DNA of 14,865 bases from an uncultured Candidatus Melainabacteria bacterium. GTDB taxonomy: Bacteria > Cyanobacteriota > Vampirovibrionia > Gastranaerophilales > Gastranaerophilaceae. The translations under genes were made by a program, and so were the position numbers. Every line of letters begins with the position of its first letter. Position 1 is the stretch's first letter. Under the pieces are notes generated by a model. The model worked only from the letters and a program-made list of their open reading frames with translations. It did not search any database and was not told the origin of the DNA. Below are positions 1-7,191 of the stretch, one piece after another. Where the stretch lies: positions 1-14,865 of the forward strand of contig CALAFU010000153.1 of the NCBI GenBank assembly GCA_937891325.1, written 5' to 3'.

Positions 1-28
1 TAACCCTTATAGACTTATAGTCTTAAAA

Positions 29-58
29 GTAGGTCAGGCATTGCCTGACAATACCTAC
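29..58 (-). terminator. Probable intrinsic terminator of proC
   Basis: Read on the minus strand just after the proC stop, this has arms GTCAGGCA and TGCCTGAC around a single-base loop, extended by GTAG/CTAC with a five-base bulge, then a TTTT run. The core lies at 33-49. The position directly downstream of proC and the short T tract support a terminator. The same near-perfect inverted repeat could instead be a dispersed palindromic element, which needs a genome-wide copy count to decide. Confidence 0.5.
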
Positions 59-852
59 CCTAACGCGTGAGCCTTTTCTGCTGTCTTTCTAACCACTTCT
101 GCAAAAAGGTTAGAACTATTTAACGCCTTCATTTCACTAACGCCAACTTCTGTACAACCACCTTTTGTTGCAACACTAGCAACAAGGTCAGGCACAGACT
201 TTGTTGTGTTTTGAACCATTTTAGCTGAACCGATTGCAGTTTGTAGAGCAAGTGTTAAGGCTTTTTCGTAATCAAGTCCTAGTTTTGCACCAGCTTGCGC
301 AAAGTCTTCAAAAATTTGATAGAAGAATGCAGGTCCAGAGCCTGAAATTGCGGTTACGATGTCAATTTGTTCTTCTGTGACTGTAACTACTTTCCCAACT
401 TGTGAAAGCATTTCTGTAACAAATTTTTCTTCTTTTTCAGTTGCAAGTTTGCCTAAACAAATTCCACACATACCTTCTGAAACAAGCATTGGAGTATTTG
501 GCATAACCCTTACGACAGGTGATTTGTCAACAATGGCTTCTATTTTAGCGGTGCTTACACCTGCTGCGATAGAAATAATAAGTTTTCCGTTGACCTCGTC
601 CTTGATTTCTTGTAATACGCCTTCAATTTGGTTAGGCTTTGTTGCTAAAACGATTATTTCAGAGTCTTTAGCAACTTCCTTGTTGTTTGTGATAACTTTT
701 ATTTTCAAAATTTTACTTTTTGCAGAGGCAGACTTATCTGTGTGAGTTGTTGCATGAATGTCTGAAGTGTGCATGAAACCTGAACTTAAAAGTCCTTTGA
801 TAATCGCACTTGCCATTTCTCCACAGCCCATAAAACCTAATTTGTTACTCAT
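55..852 (-). CDS. proC: Pyrroline-5-carboxylate reductase
   Basis: Catalyses the last step of proline synthesis, reducing 1-pyrroline-5-carboxylate to proline with NAD(P)H in the cytoplasm. The 265-residue product has the family's usual length. It opens with a Rossmann dinucleotide-binding stretch (LGFMGCGEMASAI, residues 5-17). It carries the conserved VRVMPNTP segment in the middle, the SGSGPAFFY motif and a following helical dimerisation region. Near the C-terminus, KGGCTEVGV stands where the family usually has a PGGTT-type motif. The ATG is preceded by GCAGGG with suitable spacing, so this start is kept. It is transcribed alone, divergently from rpmH, across a 93-bp gap, and a hairpin follows the stop. 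Identification is by recognised motifs. Confidence 0.95.
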   Translation of the reverse strand: MSNKLGFMGCGEMASAIIKGLLSSGFMHTSDIHATTHTDKSASAKSKILKIKVITNNKEVAKDSEIIVLATKPNQIEGVLQEIKDEVNGKLIISIAAGVSTAKIEAIVDKSPVVRVMPNTPMLVSEGMCGICLGKLATEKEEKFVTEMLSQVGKVVTVTEEQIDIVTAISGSGPAFFYQIFEDFAQAGAKLGLDYEKALTLALQTAIGSAKMVQNTTKSVPDLVASVATKGGCTEVGVSEMKALNSSNLFAEVVRKTAEKAHALG

Positions 853-876
853 TGTTACCCTGCCTTATATTTTTAG

Positions 877-905
877 TTGACTAAAATCTATTTTTCTTTT
901 ACTAT
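877..905 (+). promoter_or_regulatory. Promoter of the rpmH-rnpA-rpsU group
   Basis: TTGACT at 877-882 and TACTAT at 900-905 are separated by 17 bases and point at rpmH, whose ATG is 41 bases beyond the -10. The -35 sits inside an inverted repeat at 871-886 (TTTTAG, TTGA loop, CTAAAA), which could be an operator or chance in AT-rich DNA. The proC promoter must lie in the same gap on the other strand, but I could not pick it confidently. Confidence 0.5.
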
Positions 906-945
906 TAAAATAATAATATAAAAGTAAGCGAAAAGGAATACAAAA

Positions 946-1098
946 ATGAAACGCACACTAGAAGGAACAAAAGCTAAAAGACAAAACGTAAGTGGCTTCA
1001 GAGCTAGAATGGCTACTGCTGGCGGACAAGAAGTATTAAACAGACGTCGTGCAAAAGGTAGACATAAATTAGCAATCTCAGCTTCAAAACGTGCTTAG
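946..1098 (+). CDS. rpmH: 50S ribosomal protein L34
   Basis: A 50-residue, strongly basic protein of the large ribosomal subunit, bound to 23S rRNA. It reads MKRTLEGTKAKRQNVSGFRA at the start, then RMATAGGQEVLNRRRAKGRHKL. The GFRARM and VLNRRRAKGR blocks are the L34 signature, and the TLEGTKAKR..VSGFR form resembles cyanobacterial L34 (recalled, not searched). A Shine-Dalgarno AAGGA ends 7 bases before the ATG. The next gene, rnpA, starts inside this gene's last codons, the classical rpmH-rnpA arrangement. Confidence 0.95.
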   Translation: MKRTLEGTKAKRQNVSGFRARMATAGGQEVLNRRRAKGRHKLAISASKRA

Positions 1099-1450
1099 TC
1101 GAGTTTATAGATTAAAAAAGAATTCAGCATTTACAGCTACATATAAGGTAAAAAATTCTTTATACCTTAATGGTGTGGCTGTTTTTGTCGGTTTAAAAAA
1201 GAAAAATCCCGACGATGTTACAAAAGTCGGTTTTGTTGTGAGCAAAAAAACTCATAAACGCGCAGTTCAAAGAAATCGCCTAAAACGACTTATGCGTGAA
1301 AGTTATAGATTAATGCTTAAATCGAATAACTTGGGTAACTCAAATTTGTATATGTCGCTAATTTTTGTAGGACATGAAAGAGCTTTGGGCAAACCTTTTA
1401 GCGAAATTCAATCAACCATGGAGGCTTTGATAGCAAAAATTAATGATTGA
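1091..1450 (+). CDS. rnpA: Ribonuclease P protein component
   Basis: Protein subunit of RNase P, which helps the catalytic RNA (not in this window) remove the 5' leader from tRNA precursors. The 119-residue product has normal family length. It starts MLSRVYRLKKNSAF, as RnpA proteins do (short N-terminus then RLKK), and contains the RNA-binding RNR signature in KRAVQRNRLKRLMRESYR, residues about 58-75. The GTG start overlaps the rpmH stop by 8 bases and has no Shine-Dalgarno, so translation is probably coupled to rpmH. Its own end overlaps the next gene by 8 bases. In most bacteria yidD and/or yidC follow; here they do not. Confidence 0.93.
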   Translation: MLSRVYRLKKNSAFTATYKVKNSLYLNGVAVFVGLKKKNPDDVTKVGFVVSKKTHKRAVQRNRLKRLMRESYRLMLKSNNLGNSNLYMSLIFVGHERALGKPFSEIQSTMEALIAKIND

Positions 1451-1976
1451 TGGAATTATCACACCAGATTTGCAAGATTTAGACGAGGTTATGCCCCATG
1501 CCCCTTATCCCATCTACCCAACAGGACAAAAAGATGCGGATAAAAGCCATGTTCGTTATGCTGCACCTGATGACCAGCACCCAACCTTGTCGATTGTAGA
1601 CCCTATTTTGGATAAATACGGCGAACCGGTTATAATGCCTGGGCATTATAAATTGGACTTGTCACCTGATAGAACACATATTTTATTTATACAGGCTTAT
1701 GATGTGGTGGCGAGAGTTCCTGTGTTTAAGCTAGAAGAGGATGAATCTCAAGCTCAGAAACAATACGACAAAAAAGAGCAAAAAAAGGCTAAAAAGGAAA
1801 AGAAAAAGCGTGAAAGAATTGCAAAAAAGTACGATGAATTCGGCTTGAAACCTAAGCCAGAGTATATTTATTCCAATGCAGAAATGGAATATGTTCAAGA
1901 CGGTGGATATCTGTTAATCAAGTACGAAATGGGCTCAATTCGAGCTTGGGGCGCAATAAAACAAGATAACTATTGA
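1443..1976 (+). CDS. Unknown protein with Lys-rich central segment
   Basis: A 177-residue protein I do not recognise. There is no signal peptide or membrane segment. Residues 15-95 are proline-rich, then predicted beta: HAPYPIYP, later GHYKLDLSPDRTHILFIQAY and VVARVPVF. Residues 106-129 are a lysine/glutamate helix (KKEQKKAKKEKKKRERIAKK), perhaps a coiled coil or RNA-binding arm. Residues 149-173 form a second short beta region ending AWGAIKQ. The ATG overlaps the rnpA stop by 8 bases (ATGATTGA), and the only upstream purine-rich box (GGAGG) is about 17 bases away, so translational coupling is likely. Lying between rnpA and rpsU suggests a role near ribosome or RNA metabolism, but that is inference from position and charge only. 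Confidence 0.75.
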   Translation: MIDGIITPDLQDLDEVMPHAPYPIYPTGQKDADKSHVRYAAPDDQHPTLSIVDPILDKYGEPVIMPGHYKLDLSPDRTHILFIQAYDVVARVPVFKLEEDESQAQKQYDKKEQKKAKKEKKKRERIAKKYDEFGLKPKPEYIYSNAEMEYVQDGGYLLIKYEMGSIRAWGAIKQDNY

Positions 1977-2044
1977 TTTTTAAAATATTGCATGATAGAA
2001 TAAGGGCAACAAAATACATTAACATTGAAGGTGGTGAAAAAACG

Positions 2045-2218
2045 ATGCCAGAAATTAAAGTAGGCGAAAACGAATCAATCGAAAGCGCATTAAGACGTTT
2101 CAAGAAAAAAATTCAAAAAGCCGGCGTTTTATCTGAAGTAAAAAAACGTGAACGCTATGAAAAGCCAAGCGTAAAAAGAAAACGCAAATCTGAAGCAGCT
2201 CGTAAGAGAAAAGTTTAA
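2045..2218 (+). CDS. rpsU: 30S ribosomal protein S21
   Basis: A 57-residue basic protein of the small subunit platform near the anti-Shine-Dalgarno, important in initiation. MPEIKVGENESIESALRRFK followed by KKIQKAGVLSEVKKRERYEK and a Lys/Arg-rich tail is a clear S21. The frame is open back to 1973, but the added residues are unlike S21. An excellent Shine-Dalgarno (AGGTGG at 2030-2035) sits just before 2045, so I set the start there. It lies 68 bases after the unknown 177-residue gene and is the last gene before a terminator. Confidence 0.94.
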   Translation: MPEIKVGENESIESALRRFKKKIQKAGVLSEVKKRERYEKPSVKRKRKSEAARKRKV

Positions 2219-2224
2219 GATAAA

Positions 2225-2259
2225 TAAAAAAACACTCGATACCAATCGGGTGTTTTTTT
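2225..2259 (+). terminator. Intrinsic terminator after rpsU
   Basis: Stem ACACTCGAT (2232-2240) with ATCGGGTGT (2245-2253), one G-U pair, loop ACCA, then a T run. An A tract precedes the stem, so the element could also act on the other strand. It closes the rpmH-rnpA-unknown-rpsU group. Confidence 0.9.
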
Positions 2260-2278
2260 ATGTCATAAGTCTTCATGC

Positions 2279-2307
2279 TTGTCAAAAACTAAAAAATAGT
2301 TTATACT
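2279..2307 (+). promoter_or_regulatory. Sigma70-type promoter ahead of the prepilin gene
   Basis: TTGTCA at 2279-2284 and TATACT at 2302-2307, 17 bases apart, each one or two bases from consensus. A transcription start near 2314 would place the Shine-Dalgarno AAGGAG (2319-2324) and an ATG at 2333 directly after it. The next long frame is the prepilin gene, but its reading frame is not that of this ATG. Confidence 0.7.
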
Positions 2308-2332
2308 AAATGGAAAATAAGGAGAAAATGAT

Positions 2333-2380
2333 ATGCTTGGATGTATTAAAAATAAAGCCCTTCAACTTTTTTGGGGGTAA
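2333..2380 (+). CDS. Possible 15-residue leader ORF, broken start of prepilin
   Basis: ATG at 2333 lies 8 bases after a good Shine-Dalgarno AAGGAG and beneath a good promoter. It would encode MLGCIKNKALQLFWG before TAA at 2378-2380. The last codons run through T6 (2367-2372) and G5 (2373-2377). Adding one T or G there would fuse this start to the long prepilin frame, giving 316 residues. It may be a true leader peptide, a decayed start, a phase-variable switch, or an assembly error in the homopolymer. No family is recognised. Confidence 0.4.
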   Translation: MLGCIKNKALQLFWG

Positions 2381-2460
2381 ACACTAGTATTAACGCGACT
2401 TTTAGGCTTGATGAATTGAAGTCTAATTTGATGTTTTTGTTGCGTAGAATAAAAGCATTC

Positions 2461-2524
2461 TGTCACCCTAAATTTATTTCAGGGTCTCAAGAACATGAGA
2501 TGCTGAAACAAGTTCAGCATGACA
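2461..2524. repeat. Imperfect palindromic repeat, MLKQVQHD type
   Basis: TGTCACCCTAAATTTATTTC and a mirrored GAAACAAGTTCAGCATGACA form two long imperfect arms around a short centre. On plus it can be read as SGSQEHEMLKQVQHD, a peptide string I recall from dispersed palindromic repeats in many bacterial genomes. It is open in the prepilin frame, so it either extends the protein or holds its start. Confidence 0.7.
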
Positions 2525-3282
2525 ACGTGTTTAACACTCCGTCATACCGCGCAAACGAAGTGCGTTGCGGTATCTTTAAAAATCTAAAAAAATCCTTTGC
2601 CTTCACACTTGCAGAAACCCTAATCGTAATGGGTATTATTGGCGTGGTTGCAGCACTGACTATTCCAAACTTAAATTCTTCAACAGCTGACAAAGAAAAA
2701 ATTGCGAAACTTCAAAAGATATACTCAAATCTTAACGATGCTTTTGGTAGAGCTGAAGCTGTGTATGGTCCATTTGCAGAATGGCAAGATGATACATTTG
2801 TTTTCTTTGACCGTATGGCTGATTTCTTAAAAATGACGAAAAAGAATGAAGCATATCCGGTAACACAAAAGGATTTAAATGGTGCTACCAATATGTATAT
2901 GGCTCTTCCGAATTATTATTATATTTTACCTGATGGGGCTGTAATAATAGGAGAGGCAACAGCAGAGGCTGAAATTGGAGATAACCATACAATGGATATT
3001 TTAATAGATTTGGATGGAGTTAACAAAGGTGCAGGAACATACGGTAAAGACTTGTTTATATTTAAAGCCTATAGCATAGAAAACAGAGGTATACGTCCTT
3101 TGGGTGAGGATGATACTAATAGTAATTTAACAAATTTAAAAAATAATTGTTTTAAATTTGGCGTAAGTTGTTCAAGTTGGGTAATCAAAAATGGAAATAT
3201 GGATTATTTGAAAGCTGATAGAACAGGAAAATGTCCGAATGGAAAAACTTTGGATATAACAACTAATACAAGTTGTAAATAA
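2500..3282 (+). CDS. Type IV prepilin / pseudopilin-like protein
   Basis: Encodes a class III-signal pilin-like protein: a basic leader (NLKKSFA), then FTLAETLIVMGIIGVVAALT with the conserved Glu at mature position 5. A prepilin peptidase would cut before FTL, leaving 226 residues. The rest is a helix (DKEKIAKLQKIYSNLNDAFG), a variable globular part, a pseudopilin-like DLDGVNKGAGTYGKDLFIF stretch, and four cysteines near the end around the SCSSWVIKNGNMDYL motif. It may serve a pilus or type II secretion-like system; no partner genes are here. The start is unsettled. ATG 2500 (inside a repeat) gives a 34-residue leader, and GTG 2560 gives a more normal 14. TTG 2371 is the extreme upstream choice. 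None has a Shine-Dalgarno. Confidence 0.85.
   Translation: MLKQVQHDNVFNTPSYRANEVRCGIFKNLKKSFAFTLAETLIVMGIIGVVAALTIPNLNSSTADKEKIAKLQKIYSNLNDAFGRAEAVYGPFAEWQDDTFVFFDRMADFLKMTKKNEAYPVTQKDLNGATNMYMALPNYYYILPDGAVIIGEATAEAEIGDNHTMDILIDLDGVNKGAGTYGKDLFIFKAYSIENRGIRPLGEDDTNSNLTNLKNNCFKFGVSCSSWVIKNGNMDYLKADRTGKCPNGKTLDITTNTSCK
2544..2573. repeat. Second short palindrome inside the prepilin 5' region
   Basis: ATACCGC (2544-2550) pairs with GCGGTAT (2567-2573), and an inner GCA/TGC pair surrounds AACGAAG with a GTT bulge. It follows the first repeat by 19 bases. The candidate GTG start at 2560-2562 falls in its loop and 3' side, so folding of the mRNA could mask that start. It looks like a second dispersed palindromic element. 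Confidence 0.5.
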
Positions 3283-3314
3283 AATTGCAAAAATTTAGGT
3301 GAAGTTTATATTTT

Positions 3315-3355
3315 GTCCGTAAAAATACGTACGTATTTTTACGGACGCTTTTTTA
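3315..3355 (+). terminator. Terminator after prepilin, 32-bp perfect palindrome
   Basis: GTCCGTAAAAATACGT (3315-3330) is followed at once by its exact complement (3331-3346), then GC and TTTTTT (3349-3354). It fits an intrinsic terminator of the prepilin gene. A further copy of the right arm, TTTTTACGGAC, follows at 3350-3360 and could compete for the left arm. Confidence 0.75.
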
Positions 3356-3419
3356 CGGACAGACATGCCTAAAATAAAATGAATACACAGGTTATGAGAC
3401 TTGAATTTGCCTTAGTGAC

Positions 3420-3455
3420 AGGCGGGGTTTGTTTCTTTAGAAACAAACCCCGCCT
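3420..3455. terminator. GC-rich hairpin between convergent genes
   Basis: A perfect 15-bp stem, AGGCGGGGTTTGTTT (3420-3434) with AAACAAACCCCGCCT (3441-3455), loop CTTTAG. It lies between the convergent prepilin and AsmA-like genes, 30 bases past the AsmA stop. Neither strand has a T run after it, so it is not a standard intrinsic terminator. It may stop transcription weakly, protect the 3' end of the AsmA mRNA, or be a dispersed repeat. Confidence 0.45.
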
Positions 3456-3484
3456 AAATGGTTGTATATTCTATGCTTTACCGA

Positions 3485-6400
3485 TTACTTTAAATTAGGT
3501 AAATTGTTTATAAAGTCTGCAACTCCGTTGTTGTTTGAGTTTGCAGGTGGTGTCATGGGTGTTGTTGTAGATGTACTAGGACTTAACACCTTGTTGATAA
3601 CGTTCTGAGCGTTTGTTTTTGCTGTGTTTAAGGTATTTTGTAAATTTTGTTGTGTCTGACTCGGTTGAGATACAGTTGTTGTAGTACCTTGAGAACTTGC
3701 TTGAGGTGTAGCTAGCCATTTGAAGTATGATACAGAGCTTGTAGACTCTAAAGAACCGTTTATAGCTGCCTTAAACTCTTTTGTGTTGGCTTGAGCTGGC
3801 GATAAATCAGGCAATAGAGCCAAATTTTCACCGCTAGGGTTAGTTGTCATCTGGTTTATAAGCGATGAAGTAACCGCACCAATCTTTGGTATAGAGGCTA
3901 TCAGGCTATTTACAGAAAAGTTGCCGATAGGTCCTAAAACGCTAACAACCTCGTTAGACAAGCGTCCTAGGATAATTAGGTCAGCTCTGTTGTTCAAAAT
4001 GTTTACACGACCTTTTATGTACATACTCATTGCAGGGCCTGATGTTTGGATTCTTTCAAGTGTTGCCCAACCGTTAGATAGTGAAACTGCGCCTTTTATA
4101 TACTTGAATTCGCCTGTCTTCTTTACTTTTACAGCCCCTACAACACCGCTCATGGTTGTTTTTAGTATGTTATTAGCCAAAATGTTTTGTGCATAAAGCA
4201 AGTTTTCTAACTTACCTAAAGCGCCCATTTGACCGTTAGAAACAATGAATTTTACTTTACCTTTAAGGCTTTGCATTATTTGAATGTCTGTTAAGCCTCT
4301 TGCAGTAAAGTTTATGGCATCAAAATCTAGTGAACCGTCCATTAAATTGCGCATTCCGGTACATGCGTATAGTGCTGAATTAGCGTTTAAGTAGCGCCCT
4401 TGAAGGTTTATGCCTGTGCTTGAGTACAATAAATTGTAAGTAATTTTGCCTACAATCTTGCCCCCGTAAGCACTTGCGCTTATATTATTTAATTTGAATA
4501 AGTTGTTGTATAGGTTAAAGTCAGATGTAACGTTAGTTGCAACGATTGTACCTGACGAAATTCGCTCTACTTTTGCGTTTCCGCTTGCAATGGCTACTCC
4601 AGCATCAGTACCTGGGGCAATATTACTTTGAGGAAGTAGTGAAATCATCTTTGTAAGGCTGTCTGCGTTTATGTTTTCAGCGTTGAAAGTCATAGAACGT
4701 ATGTAAATACCACGATTGAAGTTACTGTTCATTGTTGCAATAATTTGCATTACTGAATCTGCGACTTTTATGTTACCGCAATATACGTCTATAAGGCTTT
4801 TTGTGGCATTTACAGTGATGTTTTTTCCTACAGTTTGAATACTTGGTAATGATGCATAAGGAATGTTTATCTTACCTGTAATTACAGGGTTTGTGACTGT
4901 TCCTGATACGTTCAAGTCACCTTTTACTTGAACTTGAGAGTTTGTAAATGTTGGAACGCTTATTGTTACTTGATTTGGAATAGAAATATTAAATCCTGAA
5001 ATGTTTTGAACTTTGCCAAAAAGGTTGTTAATAGAGCCTTTTGCCTGCATTATTTTTGTTGAACCTGACAAATTAGCGTTGAAGTTTTCAGTTATACCGT
5101 TGTTGTGAGAAAGAGCGTTAATACTGATATTATTGACTTTTAGCGTATTGTTCTCAATTTTTAAATCAGCATTAATCAATGAAGTTCTGCCTCTTAGCGA
5201 ATTAATGTCGATGATTGACAGGTGGTTATTGTTGTTTGCTAAAATTTGTGCGTTAATTGTTTGAACTTTTGAATTGCCTGAAATCTTTGCTATAATTGGT
5301 AAACGACCTGTAGCTTTAACATTGTTTCTAATGCTTTTATCAAGAGATGAGCGGATATCGCTTGCGCCCAATAACCCTCTAGCTGTGACGTTGATGCTTA
5401 AATCTGAACTTTGATAGTTCTTAATTTTGCCAAGAACGCCTATTTTAGAGTTATTCAGCATTACATAAACAGAACTTAGGTCAATATCTTTTTCGTTAAA
5501 ATTAATTTTTGAATTAGGAATTGAAAAAGTCGGTAAACCGCTCATAATAACCTTTAAGCCTGTAATGTGTCCTGTTCCGTTAATCTTTGCGCCCTTTGTA
5601 GTAGCATCAATCTTTGCAAGAGGAAGAATAACGCTAGTTTTGTTAGGTTTGTTGTATAGGTTAATATTTTCAACTGCGACATTAATTTGCGGTACAATAG
5701 AGTCCAATTTACCTTTAATAATGCCGTTTAGCGTGATATTACCAGATTTTATGTTGTTTTCTTTAAGAGCTTGAAGTTGACCAATAGCAAGCAATGCGCC
5801 TTTTAGCGGAATTTTATTGGCTACAATCTTGATATTTGCGTATGCGTTAGTATCAATAGCCCCTGTAAGCGACAATGGCGCGCCATTGAAGTTCGCTGAA
5901 GCCTTAGAAATATTGATTCTATTAGATGAGAAGTCAATATCGGCTTGAATATTTTTTAGTGCGATATTATATAAATTATAGTAAATATTAGCGTCTGAAA
6001 CCTTCAAATAACCACTAGAATTAATGGTTTTGAAGTCACTCTTGATATTGAAATTAGCCTTAATTTGACCATTTGCTTGAACTGCGTTTAAATCTGTTAC
6101 TCCAACAAGTGGAAGTACTGCATTTACAAGTGAGAAAAGGTTTTTAAGCTCTAATTTGTTAGATTTTACGTTCAAATCTATGTATTGATGCTTACCATAT
6201 TTGAAAATACCGTCTACACTTGCTTTTTCACTAATGTCTGTATAAAGTTCAGAAAGGATTTTTATGCTTTTACCTTTTAATTCTAAATCCAACGAACTTG
6301 CTGGAAGTTGCTTTCCTTGAACGATTGCAGACATATTTGTAATGTTAATTTTACCATCAGTCTTAATGTCTTCTATTGAGCCAGAAAGTCTTGCTACAGC

Positions 6401-7180
6401 TTTGATATCGGCTGTTAAGTTTAGTTTGTATAAGTTTTTAAATATAGTTATAATGTTGATTTGAGTTGTTTTTTCGTCGGTTTTATCTTGTGAAATTTGC
6501 GTAAAATCAGGCATTACAAGTGATGTAAGGTCTAAATCGTAAGTGATTTGCTTACGTTTGTCTAAAAGCATTTCACCGATAGCTTTAAACTTGATTTTTT
6601 TGTTTAAGATAAAGTCAGAAACCTTGAAATCATTACCTTTTACAGAGTAATGTTTGTCTGTAGTGTTGTCAATAAAGGTTATTGAGTATTTTTTTACGAC
6701 AATGTCAGGCATATTTTCAGAAAACTCAAGTCCATAAGGTAAAACCATTGCGGTTTGTGTGTTTTGAGCGTTATTGTCTGATGTTGGAAGAAATTTTTCT
6801 ATTGTAAAATGACCGTCTTTTTCTACCCCAAGACGAGTAATAATCTTGTCTACGGCGATTTTGTTTATTTTGATTTTTTTTAGAGCCAAATATGGTAAAG
6901 AAACTGTTGCATCAATGTTATCAACTTGCGCAAATTTGTCTCCGTTTTTGTAAAAAGCGTTGATTTGACCGACTTTTACGCCTGCTGAAAGGTTCCAAGT
7001 TGTCGAAACTTTTACCTTTTCAAACTTTATAATAAGCCCTTGATTAGGGTTTTTATCGTTATTTAGCTCGTAATTATAATCTTCTAATTTTACGAATGCA
7101 GGAACGGCAAATAAAAATGCCAGGTAAGCAATTACAAAAAGCGTACTAAATGTAATTAGACTTATTTTCAAAGCCTTCAT
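3485..7180 (-). CDS. Large AsmA/TamB-like envelope protein
   Basis: A 1231-residue protein with one N-terminal membrane segment (residues about 7-29) and a short basic start. The rest is predicted beta-rich repeats (many KxxxxNxxxxxxGxI patterns), as in the AsmA/TamB/YhdP group that forms long grooves moving phospholipids between inner and outer membranes. Residues about 945-1105 (GSLDFDAINFTARG.., LKGKVKFIVSNGQMGAL) match the AsmA C-terminal type as I recall it. The last 75 residues are a Ser/Thr/Asn/Gln/Pro-rich tail. A Shine-Dalgarno AAGGAG precedes the ATG and reaches to 3 bases beyond the tsaD stop; the genes are 11 bases apart and likely cotranscribed. It fits a diderm envelope. The exact subfamily is unsure. 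Confidence 0.8.
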   Translation of the reverse strand: MKALKISLITFSTLFVIAYLAFLFAVPAFVKLEDYNYELNNDKNPNQGLIIKFEKVKVSTTWNLSAGVKVGQINAFYKNGDKFAQVDNIDATVSLPYLALKKIKINKIAVDKIITRLGVEKDGHFTIEKFLPTSDNNAQNTQTAMVLPYGLEFSENMPDIVVKKYSITFIDNTTDKHYSVKGNDFKVSDFILNKKIKFKAIGEMLLDKRKQITYDLDLTSLVMPDFTQISQDKTDEKTTQINIITIFKNLYKLNLTADIKAVARLSGSIEDIKTDGKINITNMSAIVQGKQLPASSLDLELKGKSIKILSELYTDISEKASVDGIFKYGKHQYIDLNVKSNKLELKNLFSLVNAVLPLVGVTDLNAVQANGQIKANFNIKSDFKTINSSGYLKVSDANIYYNLYNIALKNIQADIDFSSNRINISKASANFNGAPLSLTGAIDTNAYANIKIVANKIPLKGALLAIGQLQALKENNIKSGNITLNGIIKGKLDSIVPQINVAVENINLYNKPNKTSVILPLAKIDATTKGAKINGTGHITGLKVIMSGLPTFSIPNSKINFNEKDIDLSSVYVMLNNSKIGVLGKIKNYQSSDLSINVTARGLLGASDIRSSLDKSIRNNVKATGRLPIIAKISGNSKVQTINAQILANNNNHLSIIDINSLRGRTSLINADLKIENNTLKVNNISINALSHNNGITENFNANLSGSTKIMQAKGSINNLFGKVQNISGFNISIPNQVTISVPTFTNSQVQVKGDLNVSGTVTNPVITGKINIPYASLPSIQTVGKNITVNATKSLIDVYCGNIKVADSVMQIIATMNSNFNRGIYIRSMTFNAENINADSLTKMISLLPQSNIAPGTDAGVAIASGNAKVERISSGTIVATNVTSDFNLYNNLFKLNNISASAYGGKIVGKITYNLLYSSTGINLQGRYLNANSALYACTGMRNLMDGSLDFDAINFTARGLTDIQIMQSLKGKVKFIVSNGQMGALGKLENLLYAQNILANNILKTTMSGVVGAVKVKKTGEFKYIKGAVSLSNGWATLERIQTSGPAMSMYIKGRVNILNNRADLIILGRLSNEVVSVLGPIGNFSVNSLIASIPKIGAVTSSLINQMTTNPSGENLALLPDLSPAQANTKEFKAAINGSLESTSSVSYFKWLATPQASSQGTTTTVSQPSQTQQNLQNTLNTAKTNAQNVINKVLSPSTSTTTPMTPPANSNNNGVADFINNLPNLK

Positions 7181-7191
7181 TATCTTCTCCT

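Noticed and set aside
1973..2044. 24-residue N-terminal extension of S21
   Set aside because: It is unlike S21, and a strong Shine-Dalgarno sits just before the ATG at 2045.
2367..2377. Programmed -1 ribosomal frameshift at T6G5
   Set aside because: The zero-frame codons (CTT TTT TGG) do not make a good slippery heptamer, and no clear stimulatory hairpin follows at the right distance. DNA-level slippage is the better idea.
3394..3498. 34-residue ORF across the GC-rich hairpin
   Set aside because: No ribosome site, it spans a perfect hairpin, and it runs into the end of the AsmA-like gene; probably chance.
3921..5774. Plus-strand ORFs inside the AsmA-like gene (3921-4196, 5565-5774)
   Set aside because: Antisense shadows with no ribosome sites and no recognisable protein.
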